A stretch of DNA of 64,000 nt from contig CP044131.1 in the NCBI GenBank assembly GCA_008727115.1, positions 3,906,001 through 3,970,000 on the forward strand, read 5' to 3'. Below are positions 52,022-61,004 of the stretch, piece by piece (position 1 is the stretch's first letter; each line of letters begins with the position of its first letter). The translations under genes were made by a program, and so were the position numbers. Below the pieces are notes generated by a model. That model saw only the letters and a program-made list of their open reading frames with translations, made no database searches and was not told the DNA's origin. The DNA is from Comamonas testosteroni (GTDB lineage: Bacteria > Pseudomonadota > Gammaproteobacteria > Burkholderiales > Burkholderiaceae_C).

Positions 52022-53008
52022 ATGCTCAACATCTTTACGCTGGCCAATGGCCGCCTCGTTCAAGAAGAAATAGAGTCTCTGGAAGACCTCGCACGCTTTC
52101 GCCCCGTCTGGGTCGACCTGGAGTCGCCCACGGTCGAAGAAAAGCGCTGGATCAAGCAGCATTACGAGCTCTCCATCCCCGAAGACGCGATGGATGACGA
52201 CATCGAGGAGTCGGCCCGTTTCTACGAAGAAGACAACGGCGAGCTGCATATCCGCAGCGACTTCTTGATTGACGACGATGAAGACCCCCGCTCGGTGCGC
52301 GTGGCGTTCATCCTGAACCAGCACAATCAGGAGCTGCGCAGCTGCGGCATTCTGTTCTCCATCCACGATGAAGATGTGCCGGTATTCCGCCTGCTGCGCA
52401 TGCGGGCCCGCCGCGCCCCCGGCCTGATTGACGAGGCCAAGGACGTGCTGCTCAAGCTGTTCGACGCTGACGCCGAATACTCGGCAGACACGCTGGAGCG
52501 CATCTACGACGACCTGGAAAAAGCCAGCCAGATGGTGCTGTCGGGCAATGTGACCGACGATGTGGCCAGGGAGGTCCTGGGTGCCATCGCCCGCCAGGAA
52601 GACTTGAATGGTCGCATCCGCCGCAACGTCATGGACACGCGCCGCGCCGTCAGCTTCATGATGCGCAGCAAGATGCTCAACGCCGAGCAGTTCGAAGAGT
52701 CGCGCCAGATTCTGCGTGACATCGAGTCGCTGGACAGCCACACGGCGTTTCTGTTCGACAAGATCAACTTCTTGATGGACGCCACCGTCGGCTTCATCAA
52801 CATCAACCAGAACAAGATCATCAAGATCTTCTCCGTGGCCAGCGTCGCCCTGCTGCCACCCACGCTGATCGCCAGCGTCTACGGCATGAACTTCCAGTTC
52901 ATGCCCGAGCTGAACTGGGAATATGGCTACCCCTATGTGGTGGCCCTGATGGTGGCCAGTGCGCTCGGCCCCATGCTGTACTTCCGCAAGCGCGGGTGGT
53001 TGAAGTAG
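52022..53008 (+). CDS. corA: CorA-type magnesium/cobalt transporter
   Basis: 328 aa pentameric Mg2+ channel. The long N-terminal cytoplasmic funnel (about 1-265) is acidic (DDDEDPRS, YEEDNGE). Two C-terminal helices follow: the pore helix ends with the GMN motif at 288-290, and the periplasmic loop is FQFMPELNWEYGYP, then the second helix and a basic tail (FRKRGWLK). It is preceded by a structured leader and followed 7 bp after the stop by a family 1 repeat. Confidence 0.97.
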   Translation: MLNIFTLANGRLVQEEIESLEDLARFRPVWVDLESPTVEEKRWIKQHYELSIPEDAMDDDIEESARFYEEDNGELHIRSDFLIDDDEDPRSVRVAFILNQHNQELRSCGILFSIHDEDVPVFRLLRMRARRAPGLIDEAKDVLLKLFDADAEYSADTLERIYDDLEKASQMVLSGNVTDDVAREVLGAIARQEDLNGRIRRNVMDTRRAVSFMMRSKMLNAEQFEESRQILRDIESLDSHTAFLFDKINFLMDATVGFININQNKIIKIFSVASVALLPPTLIASVYGMNFQFMPELNWEYGYPYVVALMVASALGPMLYFRKRGWLK

Positions 53009-53015
53009 AAGGCTG

Positions 53016-53110
53016 CACCCCCTGAGCCGCTTTGCGGCTTCCCCCTCTCTCTACGCGCTTCGCGCTACGGGAGGGAGACGACAGCATCGCTGCGCGGCGG
53101 CGCTTGCTTG
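53016..53110 (+). repeat. Structured intergenic repeat family 1, copy 3 (after corA)
   Basis: Reads in the corA direction: CACCCCCTGAGCCGC hairpin, TTCCCCCTCTCT paired to GGGAGGGAG after a CGCGCTTCGCGC loop, then CATCGCTGCGCGGCGGCG and CTTGCTTGC. It begins 7 bp after the stop. Confidence 0.85.
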
Positions 53111-53241
53111 CTGTCTCTCACTTGGGTCGCGCCAGTTTTAGGCATCACGTTACAAGCGAAAAGCATCAGCATCCATTGAAGATGCGACCTAACTGCGAGG
53201 CGGCTCTTTCTCGTTACCTCTGGCCTAGTCCAGCGCCAGTT

Positions 53242-54003
53242 TTAGGCTGCAGCGATACGCTTGCACAGATCTTCGATGACGACCTGCGCGTAGCGGCTGG
53301 CAATGCTTTGCACAAACTTCGGGAAGTCCACATGGGCAGAGTCGTCGGCGCGGTCTGAGATGCTGCGCATGGCGGCAAAGGGCAGGCCGTAGTCGGCGCA
53401 GACCTGGGCAATGGCTGCGCCCTCCATCTCCACCGCCAGCGGCTGCAAGTCTGCCTGTTCAAGACCTCCGCGCAAAGCAGAGGATTCCTGCGCCCCTGAA
53501 ACAAAGCGGTCGCCGCTGACGATCAGCCCCTGGTGCATGCGTGGTGCCGGCAACTCCAGCGTTGCCGCCCAGGCGGCAGCATGGTGATCCACGCAATGCT
53601 GCACAGCCTGCGCCAGCGTGGCGGTCAGCGCGGCATCGCAGGCAAAGCGCTGGCGGCCATAGCCGGGCACTTCGTAGCGCGGGAAAATCGGTGATGCATC
53701 CATGTCGTGCTGCACATAGTCGTGCGCCACCACCACATCGCCAACCTGCACATCACTCCCCAAACCGCCCGCCACGCCGGTGAAGACCATGGCCTGCGCA
53801 CCAAAGCGCTCTATCAGCGCCACTGCGGTGGTGGCAGCCGCTACCTTGCCGATGCCGGAGAGCACGCAAATCACTTCGGTGTCATGCAGCTTTCCACGCC
53901 AGAAGGTACGGCCAGCGTGGGTAATCTGCTGCGCATCTTGTAGCAAGTGAACCAGCCCGTCCTGCTCATCGGCAAGGGCACTGAGAATGGCAATCGGCAT
54001 CAT
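53242..54003 (-). CDS. mtnN: 5'-methylthioadenosine/S-adenosylhomocysteine nucleosidase
   Basis: 253 aa. It hydrolyses MTA and SAH to adenine plus the thioribose product, recycling methionine and relieving SAH inhibition. Purine-nucleoside-phosphorylase-fold motifs are present: ALADEQDGL near the start, VFTGVAGGLG (about 80-89), AVEMEGAAIAQVC and SISDRADDSA with the catalytic Asp. Two adjacent ATG codons (54003, 54000) are possible starts. The C-terminal stop lies inside a 15-bp repeat of a nearby intergenic sequence. Confidence 0.95.
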   Translation of the reverse strand: MMPIAILSALADEQDGLVHLLQDAQQITHAGRTFWRGKLHDTEVICVLSGIGKVAAATTAVALIERFGAQAMVFTGVAGGLGSDVQVGDVVVAHDYVQHDMDASPIFPRYEVPGYGRQRFACDAALTATLAQAVQHCVDHHAAAWAATLELPAPRMHQGLIVSGDRFVSGAQESSALRGGLEQADLQPLAVEMEGAAIAQVCADYGLPFAAMRSISDRADDSAHVDFPKFVQSIASRYAQVVIEDLCKRIAAA

Positions 54004-54090
54004 GGAAACTTCAGTCAGACAAAACAAAAGCGGCCCGCAAGCCGCCTGTCTCGATTGTGCCCCATGTCCTGTGAGCCAGCTCTGCGGCGC

Positions 54091-54888
54091 TCAAATGCTC
54101 AGCACTGCGACTCGGTTCAACACGGCTCGCACCACGCTGTACACCGTCAGTGCCGACGTCTTGGGATTGGCCGCCAGCGGCTTGCCACGCAGCGTGAGCT
54201 CCAGCGAGCCAAAGGCTCCGTGGGCTTCAAGCTGGTGGACGTTCTGCGTCACCGCGGGATCGGCCAACAAGCGCACCCGTGTCTGATCCAGGCCCAGGCC
54301 CGCCAAAGACAGCGTGGCCGCCACATTGGCATTCTTGGGATAAAGCCGCGCAGCCTCGCGGGCCGAGCCGTCAAAAAGGCAAAAGGCCTCGCTCAGCGAA
54401 GGCAGATCACACAATTGCTGCGCGGGCGTACCCAACCAGGCCTGAGGCGGCTTGCGCCCGGTATAGGTCACCGCATCCAGCCCGCCCAGGCGGGCGGCGG
54501 CCAGTGCATCAATACCGCCCATGGCCCCTGGCAACAACTGCAGCTGCGCGCCGCCTGCATCAGCGGCGGCTTCCAGCCTCTGCGCCATGCCAGGCTCACT
54601 CAAGGCGCCCACCGACACCACCAGTGCAGAAATACCGCGTTCCAGTGCCGGCAGCACATGCTGCTCCAGCGCAGCGTGGCCTGCGCATTCCACCAGCAGG
54701 TCTAGCTGCACATCGGAGGGCAGCTCGGTCATCAACTGCGCCTGCGGTGCCAAGCGCTGTAGCATCTCCTGCCTCGGCTGCGTGACCTCGGACACCAGCA
54801 CCCAGCACACTTGCACGCGCGGCTCAGTGCACAGCAGCTCGAGCACGCTGGTGCCAATCGCACCCAGACCAATCATCGCAATCTTCAT
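54091..54888 (-). CDS. nadX: Aspartate dehydrogenase (NadX type)
   Basis: 265 aa. The Rossmann domain starts KIAMIGLGAIGTSVLE; LDLLVECAGHAALEQH and a C-terminal dimerisation and catalytic region (ARLYPKNANVAATLSLAGLG, NVHQLEAHGAFGS) match the aspartate dehydrogenase family, which oxidises aspartate to iminoaspartate for NAD synthesis or aspartate use. AAGGTGGAG precedes two ATGs (54891, 54888). It is the only gene of this type here; quinolinate synthase is not in the window. Confidence 0.9.
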   Translation of the reverse strand: MKIAMIGLGAIGTSVLELLCTEPRVQVCWVLVSEVTQPRQEMLQRLAPQAQLMTELPSDVQLDLLVECAGHAALEQHVLPALERGISALVVSVGALSEPGMAQRLEAAADAGGAQLQLLPGAMGGIDALAAARLGGLDAVTYTGRKPPQAWLGTPAQQLCDLPSLSEAFCLFDGSAREAARLYPKNANVAATLSLAGLGLDQTRVRLLADPAVTQNVHQLEAHGAFGSLELTLRGKPLAANPKTSALTVYSVVRAVLNRVAVLSI

Positions 54889-55036
54889 CATCTCCACCTT
54901 TGATCGACAGCACTGCAGCCAGCACCAGCCGCGCTGGTGCACTTGGCAATGATGCGACAGTTTCAGCGCCTTGCAGAACTCCTGAAACGAGAGCACACAG
55001 CGCTTATCAGCTATGGGCTGCAATTCAATTTGACAT

Positions 55037-55066
55037 AAAAAAGGCAGCTGAAACCAGCTGCCTTTT
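55037..55066 (-). terminator. fadD terminator
   Basis: GGCAGCT/AGCTGCC stem with a U run on the minus strand, 43 bp after the fadD stop. Confidence 0.85.
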
Positions 55067-55108
55067 GTTGGACCTCTGCAGATGATGCAAAGCACCCCAG
55101 CCTAGCGT

Positions 55109-56785
55109 TCAGGCATCGCGCAGCTCTCTGCGCAAAATCTTGCCTACAGGCGTCTTGGGCAGTTCGTCGCGGAAGACGATGTAGCGCGGGCGCTTGTATC
55201 CCGTCAGATTGGCCTGGCAGTACTCGCGCAAGGTCTGCTCGGTCAAGCCCGCATCCTTTTTCACGACGATGAGCTTGATGGCCTCGCCCGTCTTCTCATC
55301 GGGCACGCCCACCACAGCGCACTCCAGCACGCCAGGGCAGTTGGAGACCACGTCCTCCACCTCATTGGGATAGACATTGAAGCCACTGACGATGACCATG
55401 TCCTTCTTGCGATCGACGATCTTCACGAAGCCACGCTCATCCATAGTGCCGATATCACCGGTGAGGAAGTAGCCATCGGCCGTCATGGCCTTGGCCGTCT
55501 CATCGGGACGCTGCCAGTAGCCAGCCATCACCTGTGGGCCCAGCACAGCGACTTCTCCGGGCTGACCCAGCTCCGTCACGTCCCGACCATCGCTGTCGAC
55601 CAGCTTCACATAGGTGCTGGGCAAGGGCACACCAATCGTGCCCGAATAGGCCGTAGCCGTAACCGGATTGCAGGTGACGGAAGGGCTGGTTTCCGACAAG
55701 CCATAGCCCTCGCAAATCGGGCAGCCGGTCTTCTTGAGCCACAGCTCGGCCACAGCGCTTTGCACCGCCATGCCTCCGCCTACCGAGACCTTGAGGTGGC
55801 TCCAGTCCACGGTGTCGAAGTCAGGGTGATTGGCCAGTCCGTTGAACAGCGTATTCACTGCCGGCAGACTGTGAAAGCGATGCTTGGACAGCTCCTTGAG
55901 TGTGGCCTTGAGATCGCGCGGATTCGGGATGAGCACGGTCTTGCCGCCCGTGCGCATGCTCAGCATCATGTTCACCGTGAACGCGAAGATGTGATAGAGC
56001 GGCAGCGCGCAAATGCTGGTGGGCTGCTCGCCCGCCGGCACCTTTTTCATGGCCGGCTCGTTCCAGGCTTCGGATTGAAGCACGTTGGCAATGATGTTCT
56101 TGTGCAGCAGCACCGCGCCCTTGCTCACGCCCGTGGTGCCGCCCGTGTACTGGAGCAGGGCCATGTCGTCGGGCTTGAGTTGCGGTGCATTAAAGCTGGC
56201 ACCACGCCCCTTGGCCAGCGCATCGTTGAAGCGCACCGCGCCCGGCAGACTGAAGGCTGGCACCATCTTCTTGACGGAGCGCACCACGTAATTGACCAGC
56301 CAGCCTTTCAACAGACCCAGCTCGTCGCCCATGGCACATAGAACAATGTGCTGCACGGCACTGCCCGGCATGCCGTCCTGCAGCGTCTTGGCAAAGTTTT
56401 CAATGATGACGATGGCCTTGGCACCCGAGTCCTTGAGCTGGTGCTCGAGCTCACGCGCCGTATAGAGGGGGTTGACGTTGACCACCACAAAGCCGGCACG
56501 CAGCACAGCGGCCACGGCCACCGGATACTGAGGAATATTGGGCATCATCAGCGCCACCCGGTCACCGCGCTGCAGGCCCAGACTTTGCAGGTAGGCTGCA
56601 AACGCCCGGCTCTGTGCATCGACCTCGGCAAAGCTCAGCTCCTTGCCCATGAACGAATACGCCACCTTGCCTGCATGCTTGGAGAAGGCCTCCTCCATCA
56701 AGGCCACCAGCGAGGAATACTGGCTCGTATCGATGTCAGCAGGAACCCCCTGTGGATAGGCGCTCAGCCAGGGACGGTCGCTCAT
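55109..56785 (-). CDS. fadD: Long-chain fatty-acid-CoA ligase
   Basis: 558 aa adenylate-forming enzyme that activates fatty acids as acyl-CoA. The ATP-binding P-loop is LLQYTGGTTGVSKGA (about 207-221). The acyl-binding and hinge motifs follow: EGYGLSETSPSVT, LTGDIGTMDERGFVKIVDR, and VSGFNVYPNEVEDVV. The C-terminal catalytic Lys is in PKTPVGKILRREL. Length and motif order match FadD. It stands alone; the fba gene upstream is codirectional, with a terminator between. Confidence 0.96.
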   Translation of the reverse strand: MSDRPWLSAYPQGVPADIDTSQYSSLVALMEEAFSKHAGKVAYSFMGKELSFAEVDAQSRAFAAYLQSLGLQRGDRVALMMPNIPQYPVAVAAVLRAGFVVVNVNPLYTARELEHQLKDSGAKAIVIIENFAKTLQDGMPGSAVQHIVLCAMGDELGLLKGWLVNYVVRSVKKMVPAFSLPGAVRFNDALAKGRGASFNAPQLKPDDMALLQYTGGTTGVSKGAVLLHKNIIANVLQSEAWNEPAMKKVPAGEQPTSICALPLYHIFAFTVNMMLSMRTGGKTVLIPNPRDLKATLKELSKHRFHSLPAVNTLFNGLANHPDFDTVDWSHLKVSVGGGMAVQSAVAELWLKKTGCPICEGYGLSETSPSVTCNPVTATAYSGTIGVPLPSTYVKLVDSDGRDVTELGQPGEVAVLGPQVMAGYWQRPDETAKAMTADGYFLTGDIGTMDERGFVKIVDRKKDMVIVSGFNVYPNEVEDVVSNCPGVLECAVVGVPDEKTGEAIKLIVVKKDAGLTEQTLREYCQANLTGYKRPRYIVFRDELPKTPVGKILRRELRDA

Positions 56786-56896
56786 TGTGCAGTCTCCATG
56801 TCTTATCGTCTGATCCAGACATTCTGATAAAAAGCACGGTCGTTCGATACTGTAGTAACCCTAGCTCGGCCTGAGAGCACAAAGCAGATGGCAAAA

Positions 56897-56927
56897 AAAA
56901 CCCGCAAGCATCACTCTTGCGGGTTTT
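56897..56927 (-). terminator. fba terminator
   Basis: CCCGCAAG/CTTGCGGG stem with a U run on the minus strand, about 60 bp after the fba stop. Confidence 0.88.
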
Positions 56928-56943
56928 AAGTGTTTTCAGCCTC

Positions 56944-56980
56944 AAACGCTTGATAGTCAAGCGCTTTTAGCTATCAAACT
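56944..56980. repeat. Short dispersed repeat family 2 copy
   Basis: AAACGCTTGATAGTCAAGCG hairpin followed by CTTTTAGCTATCAAACT, 6 bp after the fba stop. Confidence 0.7.
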
Positions 56981-56986
56981 TGAGTC

Positions 56987-58051
56987 TTACTTGACCAGCT
57001 GTGCCAGCTCGCCAGCGGCGTACTTCTTGGCCATCTGCTCCAGGGTGTAGCCCTTGATCTTGGCGCCCTGACCTTCGCAGCCGAATTCCAGGTAACGGGC
57101 CTTGCACACTTGCTTGGCGGCTTCACGGGCAGGCTTGAGCCATTCGCGGGCGTCGAACTTGTCGGGATTCTCGGCCAGGAACTTGCGCACCGCGCCGGTC
57201 ATGGCCAGACGGATATCGGTGTCGATATTGATCTTGCGCACACCGTACTTGATGGCTTCCTGGATTTCCTTGACGGGCACGCCGTAGGTTTCCTTCATCT
57301 TGCCGCCGTACTGGTTGATGATGGCCAGCAGCTCTTGGGGCACCGAGGAAGAGCCATGCATCACCAGGTGGGTGTTGGGGATGCGGGCGTGGATTTCCTT
57401 GACGCGCGAGATCGCCAGGATGTCACCTGTGGGGGGACGGCTGAACTTGTAAGCGCCGTGGCTGGTGCCGATGGCAATCGCCAGCGCGTCCAGCTGCGTG
57501 GCTTGCACGAACTGAGCGGCTTCCTCGGGGTCGGTCAGCATCTGGCTGTGGTCCAGCTTGCCTTCGGCGCCGATGCCGTCTTCTTCGCCAGCTTCACCGG
57601 TTTCCAGGTTGCCCAGGCAGCCCAGTTCGCCTTCCACGGTGGCGCCAATTTGGTGGGCCATGGCCACGACTTGCTTGGTCACATCCACGTTGTAGGCAAA
57701 GTCCGAAGGTGTCTTGCCGTCGCTCATCAGCGAGCCGTCCATCATCACCGAGCCAAAGCCCAGGTTCAGTGCGCCCTGGCAGACTTCAGGCGTCGTGCCG
57801 TGGTCCTGGTGCATCACCAGGGGGATGTGGGGATACATCTCGGCAGCAGCTTGAATCAGGTGCTTGATGAAGGGCTCACCAGCGTACTTGCGGGCACCGG
57901 CACTGGCCTGCAGGATCACGGGCGCGCCGACTTCGTCAGCTGCCGACATCACGGCCTGGACTTGTTCCAGGTTGTTCACGTTGAAGGCGGGAATGCCATA
58001 GCCGTTTTCAGCAGCATGGTCCAGCATTTCGCGCATCGAGATCAAAGGCAT
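56987..58051 (-). CDS. fba: Class II fructose-bisphosphate aldolase
   Basis: 354 aa zinc-dependent aldolase of glycolysis, gluconeogenesis and the Calvin-type cycle. The length and N-terminus ([19 protein letters not shown]) match the CbbA/Fba form of betaproteobacteria. Zinc and active-site blocks are [44 protein letters not shown] and HGSSSVPQE, and the last catalytic block is [11 protein letters not shown]. It is followed by a repeat and a terminator. Confidence 0.97.
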   Translation of the reverse strand: MPLISMREMLDHAAENGYGIPAFNVNNLEQVQAVMSAADEVGAPVILQASAGARKYAGEPFIKHLIQAAAEMYPHIPLVMHQDHGTTPEVCQGALNLGFGSVMMDGSLMSDGKTPSDFAYNVDVTKQVVAMAHQIGATVEGELGCLGNLETGEAGEEDGIGAEGKLDHSQMLTDPEEAAQFVQATQLDALAIAIGTSHGAYKFSRPPTGDILAISRVKEIHARIPNTHLVMHGSSSVPQELLAIINQYGGKMKETYGVPVKEIQEAIKYGVRKINIDTDIRLAMTGAVRKFLAENPDKFDAREWLKPAREAAKQVCKARYLEFGCEGQGAKIKGYTLEQMAKKYAAGELAQLVK

Positions 58052-58181
58052 GGTGGGTTCCGTTCAAAGTTTTGAGAGGCAACGCCCCCGGCGATGGATG
58101 ACTGCAGTGCGCGGCACGACAGCTGTGGCCTGGGGAAAGACCAGCGGTCACGCTCTCGTAACCGCTTAGTAACCGGCTATT

Positions 58182-59540
58182 TTAACCGGCTCGCGGTATT
58201 TCCATGCGCCAGCAGGTGGTGAAGCCTGCCGGAGCCTGCGTCTCCTCGAAGCGCCCGCCATGGGCCTGCATGATGCGGGCAACGATTTCATGCCCCAGAT
58301 GCAAGCTGTCCACAGGAGGAACGTGGGCCGGAGCCGCATCGCGCCTGCCGTCATCACAGACCTGAACCCAGACCCGAGACTGCGCCTCATCCACGCCTGC
58401 CTGCACCTCGATCTGCGTGCCCGTCGGCGTGTGCCTGATGGCGTTTTCCACCAGGTTTCGCACTGCCGACTCCAGCAGCAGCGCATTGCCCAGAACCGGT
58501 AAATCCTGCGGAGCCTCCACCGCGATCACATCCTGACGCAGCCAGGCTCCCTGGGCCTGGTCTGCCGCTACGGCCCGAACGACATCTGCCCAGTTCAGAG
58601 GCTGCAAAGGCGCATCGAGCATGCCACGTCCGGCGCGGGCCAAAGTCAGCAGCTGATCGAGCACATGCCCTGCATGCAGGGCATCCCGCCCTATGCGTTC
58701 CATGGCGGCCTGCAAGGCAGTGGCATCGTTGTGCCCCGAGGTTTTGAGTGCTTGCGCCTGTAAAGCGATGGAAGCCAGCGGCGTACGCAATTCGTGGGCG
58801 ACCTCATTGGCCAGACTGCGCTCACGTACCAGTGCTTCCTGCTGCCTGTCCAGCAAGGTGTTGATGGAGCTGACCATGGGCGCCAGCTCTCGCGGCACGG
58901 CTGCATCGGACAGTCGCTGATCACGCCCCAGATCCAGCGCCTGTACGCGCTGCGTGAGCTGATTGAGCGGCCGCATGCCACGGCGCATGGCCACGCCCAG
59001 AGCAATCACGATCATGGGCAACAGCCAAAAGCCGGGCTCAATCATCTGCATGGCGATATCGCCGGCCAGACTGTCACGCTCGGCCAGGCTCACCATCACG
59101 GTGACCTTGGCCGACTTCTCATACCCCCACTGGGTGAAGCTGCGCCAGGCTTTGCCTTCCTGATCCTCAAGCGTGGCAAAACCCTGCTCTATCTCGAAGC
59201 CCGGCAAGGGCCCCTGTCCTGTGCGAGAGATCAGCACGCCCTGGGCATTCCAGAGCACCACGCTCAGTGACTCCTGGTAGTCATGGGCATGCAGGCCCGG
59301 CGGCGGCTGCACCGGCGTGGTCTGATCCACCGGAACATCGTCCTGCACATGCCAGTTCAAGGTCAGCGCGGCCACGCTGGCCAGGTGCCCGTCCGTGAGC
59401 TCATCGGCCTCGTGCACGCCCGTCTGATAGCCCCAGATGACGAAGCTGCCCCAGACCAGAGCCAGTGCTCCCAGCATCCAGGCCAGCAGCGTCAGCTGCA
59501 GCGAGCTGCGCCTTGAAGCGGGCGCTGCAGCGCCACTCAT
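58182..59540 (-). CDS. Membrane sensor histidine kinase with degraded ATP-binding domain
   Basis: 452 aa. Two transmembrane helices (about 15-38 and 168-190) enclose a periplasmic sensor of about 130 residues. A HAMP segment follows, then the phospho-acceptor in ANEVAHELRTPLAS (His249) and N box NLVENAIRHTP (362-372). After this the domain is unusual: G1 reads VCDDGRRDAAP (395-404), without the second Gly, only about 15 residues of lid remain, and G2 is DSLHLGHEIV (411-420). The first part is QseC/PmrB-like. The gene overlaps its response regulator gene by 4 bp. Kinase activity is uncertain. Confidence 0.9.
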   Translation of the reverse strand: MSGAAAPASRRSSLQLTLLAWMLGALALVWGSFVIWGYQTGVHEADELTDGHLASVAALTLNWHVQDDVPVDQTTPVQPPPGLHAHDYQESLSVVLWNAQGVLISRTGQGPLPGFEIEQGFATLEDQEGKAWRSFTQWGYEKSAKVTVMVSLAERDSLAGDIAMQMIEPGFWLLPMIVIALGVAMRRGMRPLNQLTQRVQALDLGRDQRLSDAAVPRELAPMVSSINTLLDRQQEALVRERSLANEVAHELRTPLASIALQAQALKTSGHNDATALQAAMERIGRDALHAGHVLDQLLTLARAGRGMLDAPLQPLNWADVVRAVAADQAQGAWLRQDVIAVEAPQDLPVLGNALLLESAVRNLVENAIRHTPTGTQIEVQAGVDEAQSRVWVQVCDDGRRDAAPAHVPPVDSLHLGHEIVARIMQAHGGRFEETQAPAGFTTCWRMEIPRAG

Positions 59541-60232
59541 GCCTGCTCCTGAGGGATGAAGTAGCCCACACCACGCATGGTCACAATGACTTGCGGCCCC
59601 AGTTTCTTGCGCAGGTGATGGACATAGACCTCCACCGCATTGCTCTCCACGGCATCACCCCAGCTGTAGAGGTGCTCTTCAATTTGCTGCCGCGACAGCA
59701 CTCGCCCGCGCGCCACCAGCAAGGCCCAGAGCACGGCAAACTCACGAGGCGAGACCTCCACTTTCTGGCCGGCCCGCTTGATGGTGCGCGCGGCCGGATC
59801 CACCTCCAGCTCACCATGACGAATCACCGGAGATGCCTGGCCCGCTGCACGGCGCAGCATGGCACGCAAGCGCGCCTCCAGCTCGTCCATGTCAAAGGGC
59901 TTGACCAGGTAATCGTCTGCGCCCAGGTTCAGCCCCGCAACCCGGTCCTGTACCTGATCACGCGCCGTGAGGATCAGAACCGGCGTGGCCGGATCCGGCA
60001 ATGGCGTCACGCCCGGCTTGAGCACCTGCTCACGCAGCCGTCGGACTATCTCGCTGCCATCACCATCAGGAAGGCCCAGGTCCAGCAGCACAGCATCAAA
60101 GCGCTCGGCACTCAATGCATGCCAGGCCTCAGCCACGCTGACGCAGACATCCACGGCATAGCCACGCTGCATGAGATTGGTACGCAGGCCTGCCGCAATA
60201 CCGTCGTTATCTTCAACCACCAGAATTCGCAT
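59537..60232 (-). CDS. OmpR-family response regulator (PmrA/QseB-like)
   Basis: 231 aa. Receiver domain with Asp51 in LLDLGLPDGDG, acidic pocket VVEDND, and Lys in DDYLVKPFDM; the LDLGLPDxDG, PVLILTARD and GADDYLVKPF series is close to Salmonella PmrA. The DNA-binding domain (about 135-228) ends VEVYVHHLRKKLG and MRGVGYFI. It overlaps the kinase gene by 4 bp and is divergent from three PAP2 genes, its likely targets. The next gene boundary carries a PmrA-type box. Confidence 0.93.
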   Translation of the reverse strand: MRILVVEDNDGIAAGLRTNLMQRGYAVDVCVSVAEAWHALSAERFDAVLLDLGLPDGDGSEIVRRLREQVLKPGVTPLPDPATPVLILTARDQVQDRVAGLNLGADDYLVKPFDMDELEARLRAMLRRAAGQASPVIRHGELEVDPAARTIKRAGQKVEVSPREFAVLWALLVARGRVLSRQQIEEHLYSWGDAVESNAVEVYVHHLRKKLGPQVIVTMRGVGYFIPQEQA

Positions 60233-60331
60233 GCCTGCATTGTGCGGGGCCGCTCAAAAATCCGCTCGGCTTTCCACACACTTCGACACCGCTTGTCACA
60301 CGGATTGGATATTGGTTCGCAAGAATGGCAC

Positions 60332-60337
60332 CTTAAT
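60332..60337 (+). promoter_or_regulatory. Possible single PmrA half-site
   Basis: CTTAAT, a perfect PmrA half-site (YTTAAK), stands in the divergent promoter region before the first PAP2 gene. No second half-site is visible at 11 bp, so it is weak evidence alone. Confidence 0.3.
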
Positions 60338-60366
60338 ACCGCCCTCCGACACTGCGCAGCTTCTTC

Positions 60367-60957
60367 ATGTTCCCGTTTGACCCCTTCCTCTTTGCGCTGC
60401 TGAATGCCGACGCACTGACGCCCTCCTTCAGCATCCAGTTGGCGCGTGCGCTCTCGGCCTGGTTGCCCAACTTCAGTGGAGTACTTGTACTCATCGCCCT
60501 GGCGCTCGGCTCACCTGCAACTCGCCGCACCATGGCGATGCTGCTTCTATCCATGGCCATCGCCTGGGTAGTCGTCAAGCTCATACGCTGGGGCTTTCCG
60601 GCTCCGCGTCCATTCCATCTCAATCTGGGCACGCGATGGATTGAACATGATGGCCGCGCCGGCTTTCCCAGCCTGCATGCCAGCGGTGCCTTCGCGCTGG
60701 CCATGGCGCTCAGCCTGGGGGCAACGCGCCACCACAAGCCCTTGATCTGGCTGAGCTGGACGGCAGCCGCAGGCATCGCCTGGAGCCGCGTCCATCTGGG
60801 CGTGCACTTTGTCTCCGACGTGCTGGCTGGCTCTCTGGTCGGCATCGGCGGGGCGCTGACCGTCTGGAGCCTTGCCTTCCAATTGCGCTACCGTCGCCAG
60901 CTGCGCGTTGTGCCACACATCAAACGACTGCGCGGCGCATTGGCAACTGCACGCTGA
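60367..60957 (+). CDS. PAP2-superfamily phosphatase 1
   Basis: 196 aa, with about five transmembrane helices. The three PAP2 catalytic motifs are KLIRWGFPAPRP (71-82), GFPSLHASGAFA (99-110) and SRVHLGVHFVSDVLAG (140-155). Such membrane phosphatases remove phosphate from undecaprenyl pyrophosphate, lipid A or phospholipids; the substrate is undetermined. It lies divergent from the two-component system and 47 bp before the second PAP2 gene. Its motifs fall at exactly the same residue positions as in PAP2 number 3, so these two are recent paralogues. Confidence 0.92.
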   Translation: MFPFDPFLFALLNADALTPSFSIQLARALSAWLPNFSGVLVLIALALGSPATRRTMAMLLLSMAIAWVVVKLIRWGFPAPRPFHLNLGTRWIEHDGRAGFPSLHASGAFALAMALSLGATRHHKPLIWLSWTAAAGIAWSRVHLGVHFVSDVLAGSLVGIGGALTVWSLAFQLRYRRQLRVVPHIKRLRGALATAR

Positions 60958-60964
60958 AGATGCC

Positions 60965-60981
60965 TTTAAGCGCTTGTTAAG
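60965..60981 (+). promoter_or_regulatory. PmrA-type box before PAP2 gene 2
   Basis: TTTAAG-CGCTT-GTTAAG is a direct repeat with 11-bp spacing, matching the PmrA consensus YTTAAK-N5-YTTAAK except for one base (G for Y). It is 24 bp before the ATG at 61005, between the stop of PAP2 1 and the start of PAP2 2. Confidence 0.6.
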
Positions 60982-61004
60982 AAGCGCTTTCTATCGTGGC
61001 GGGC

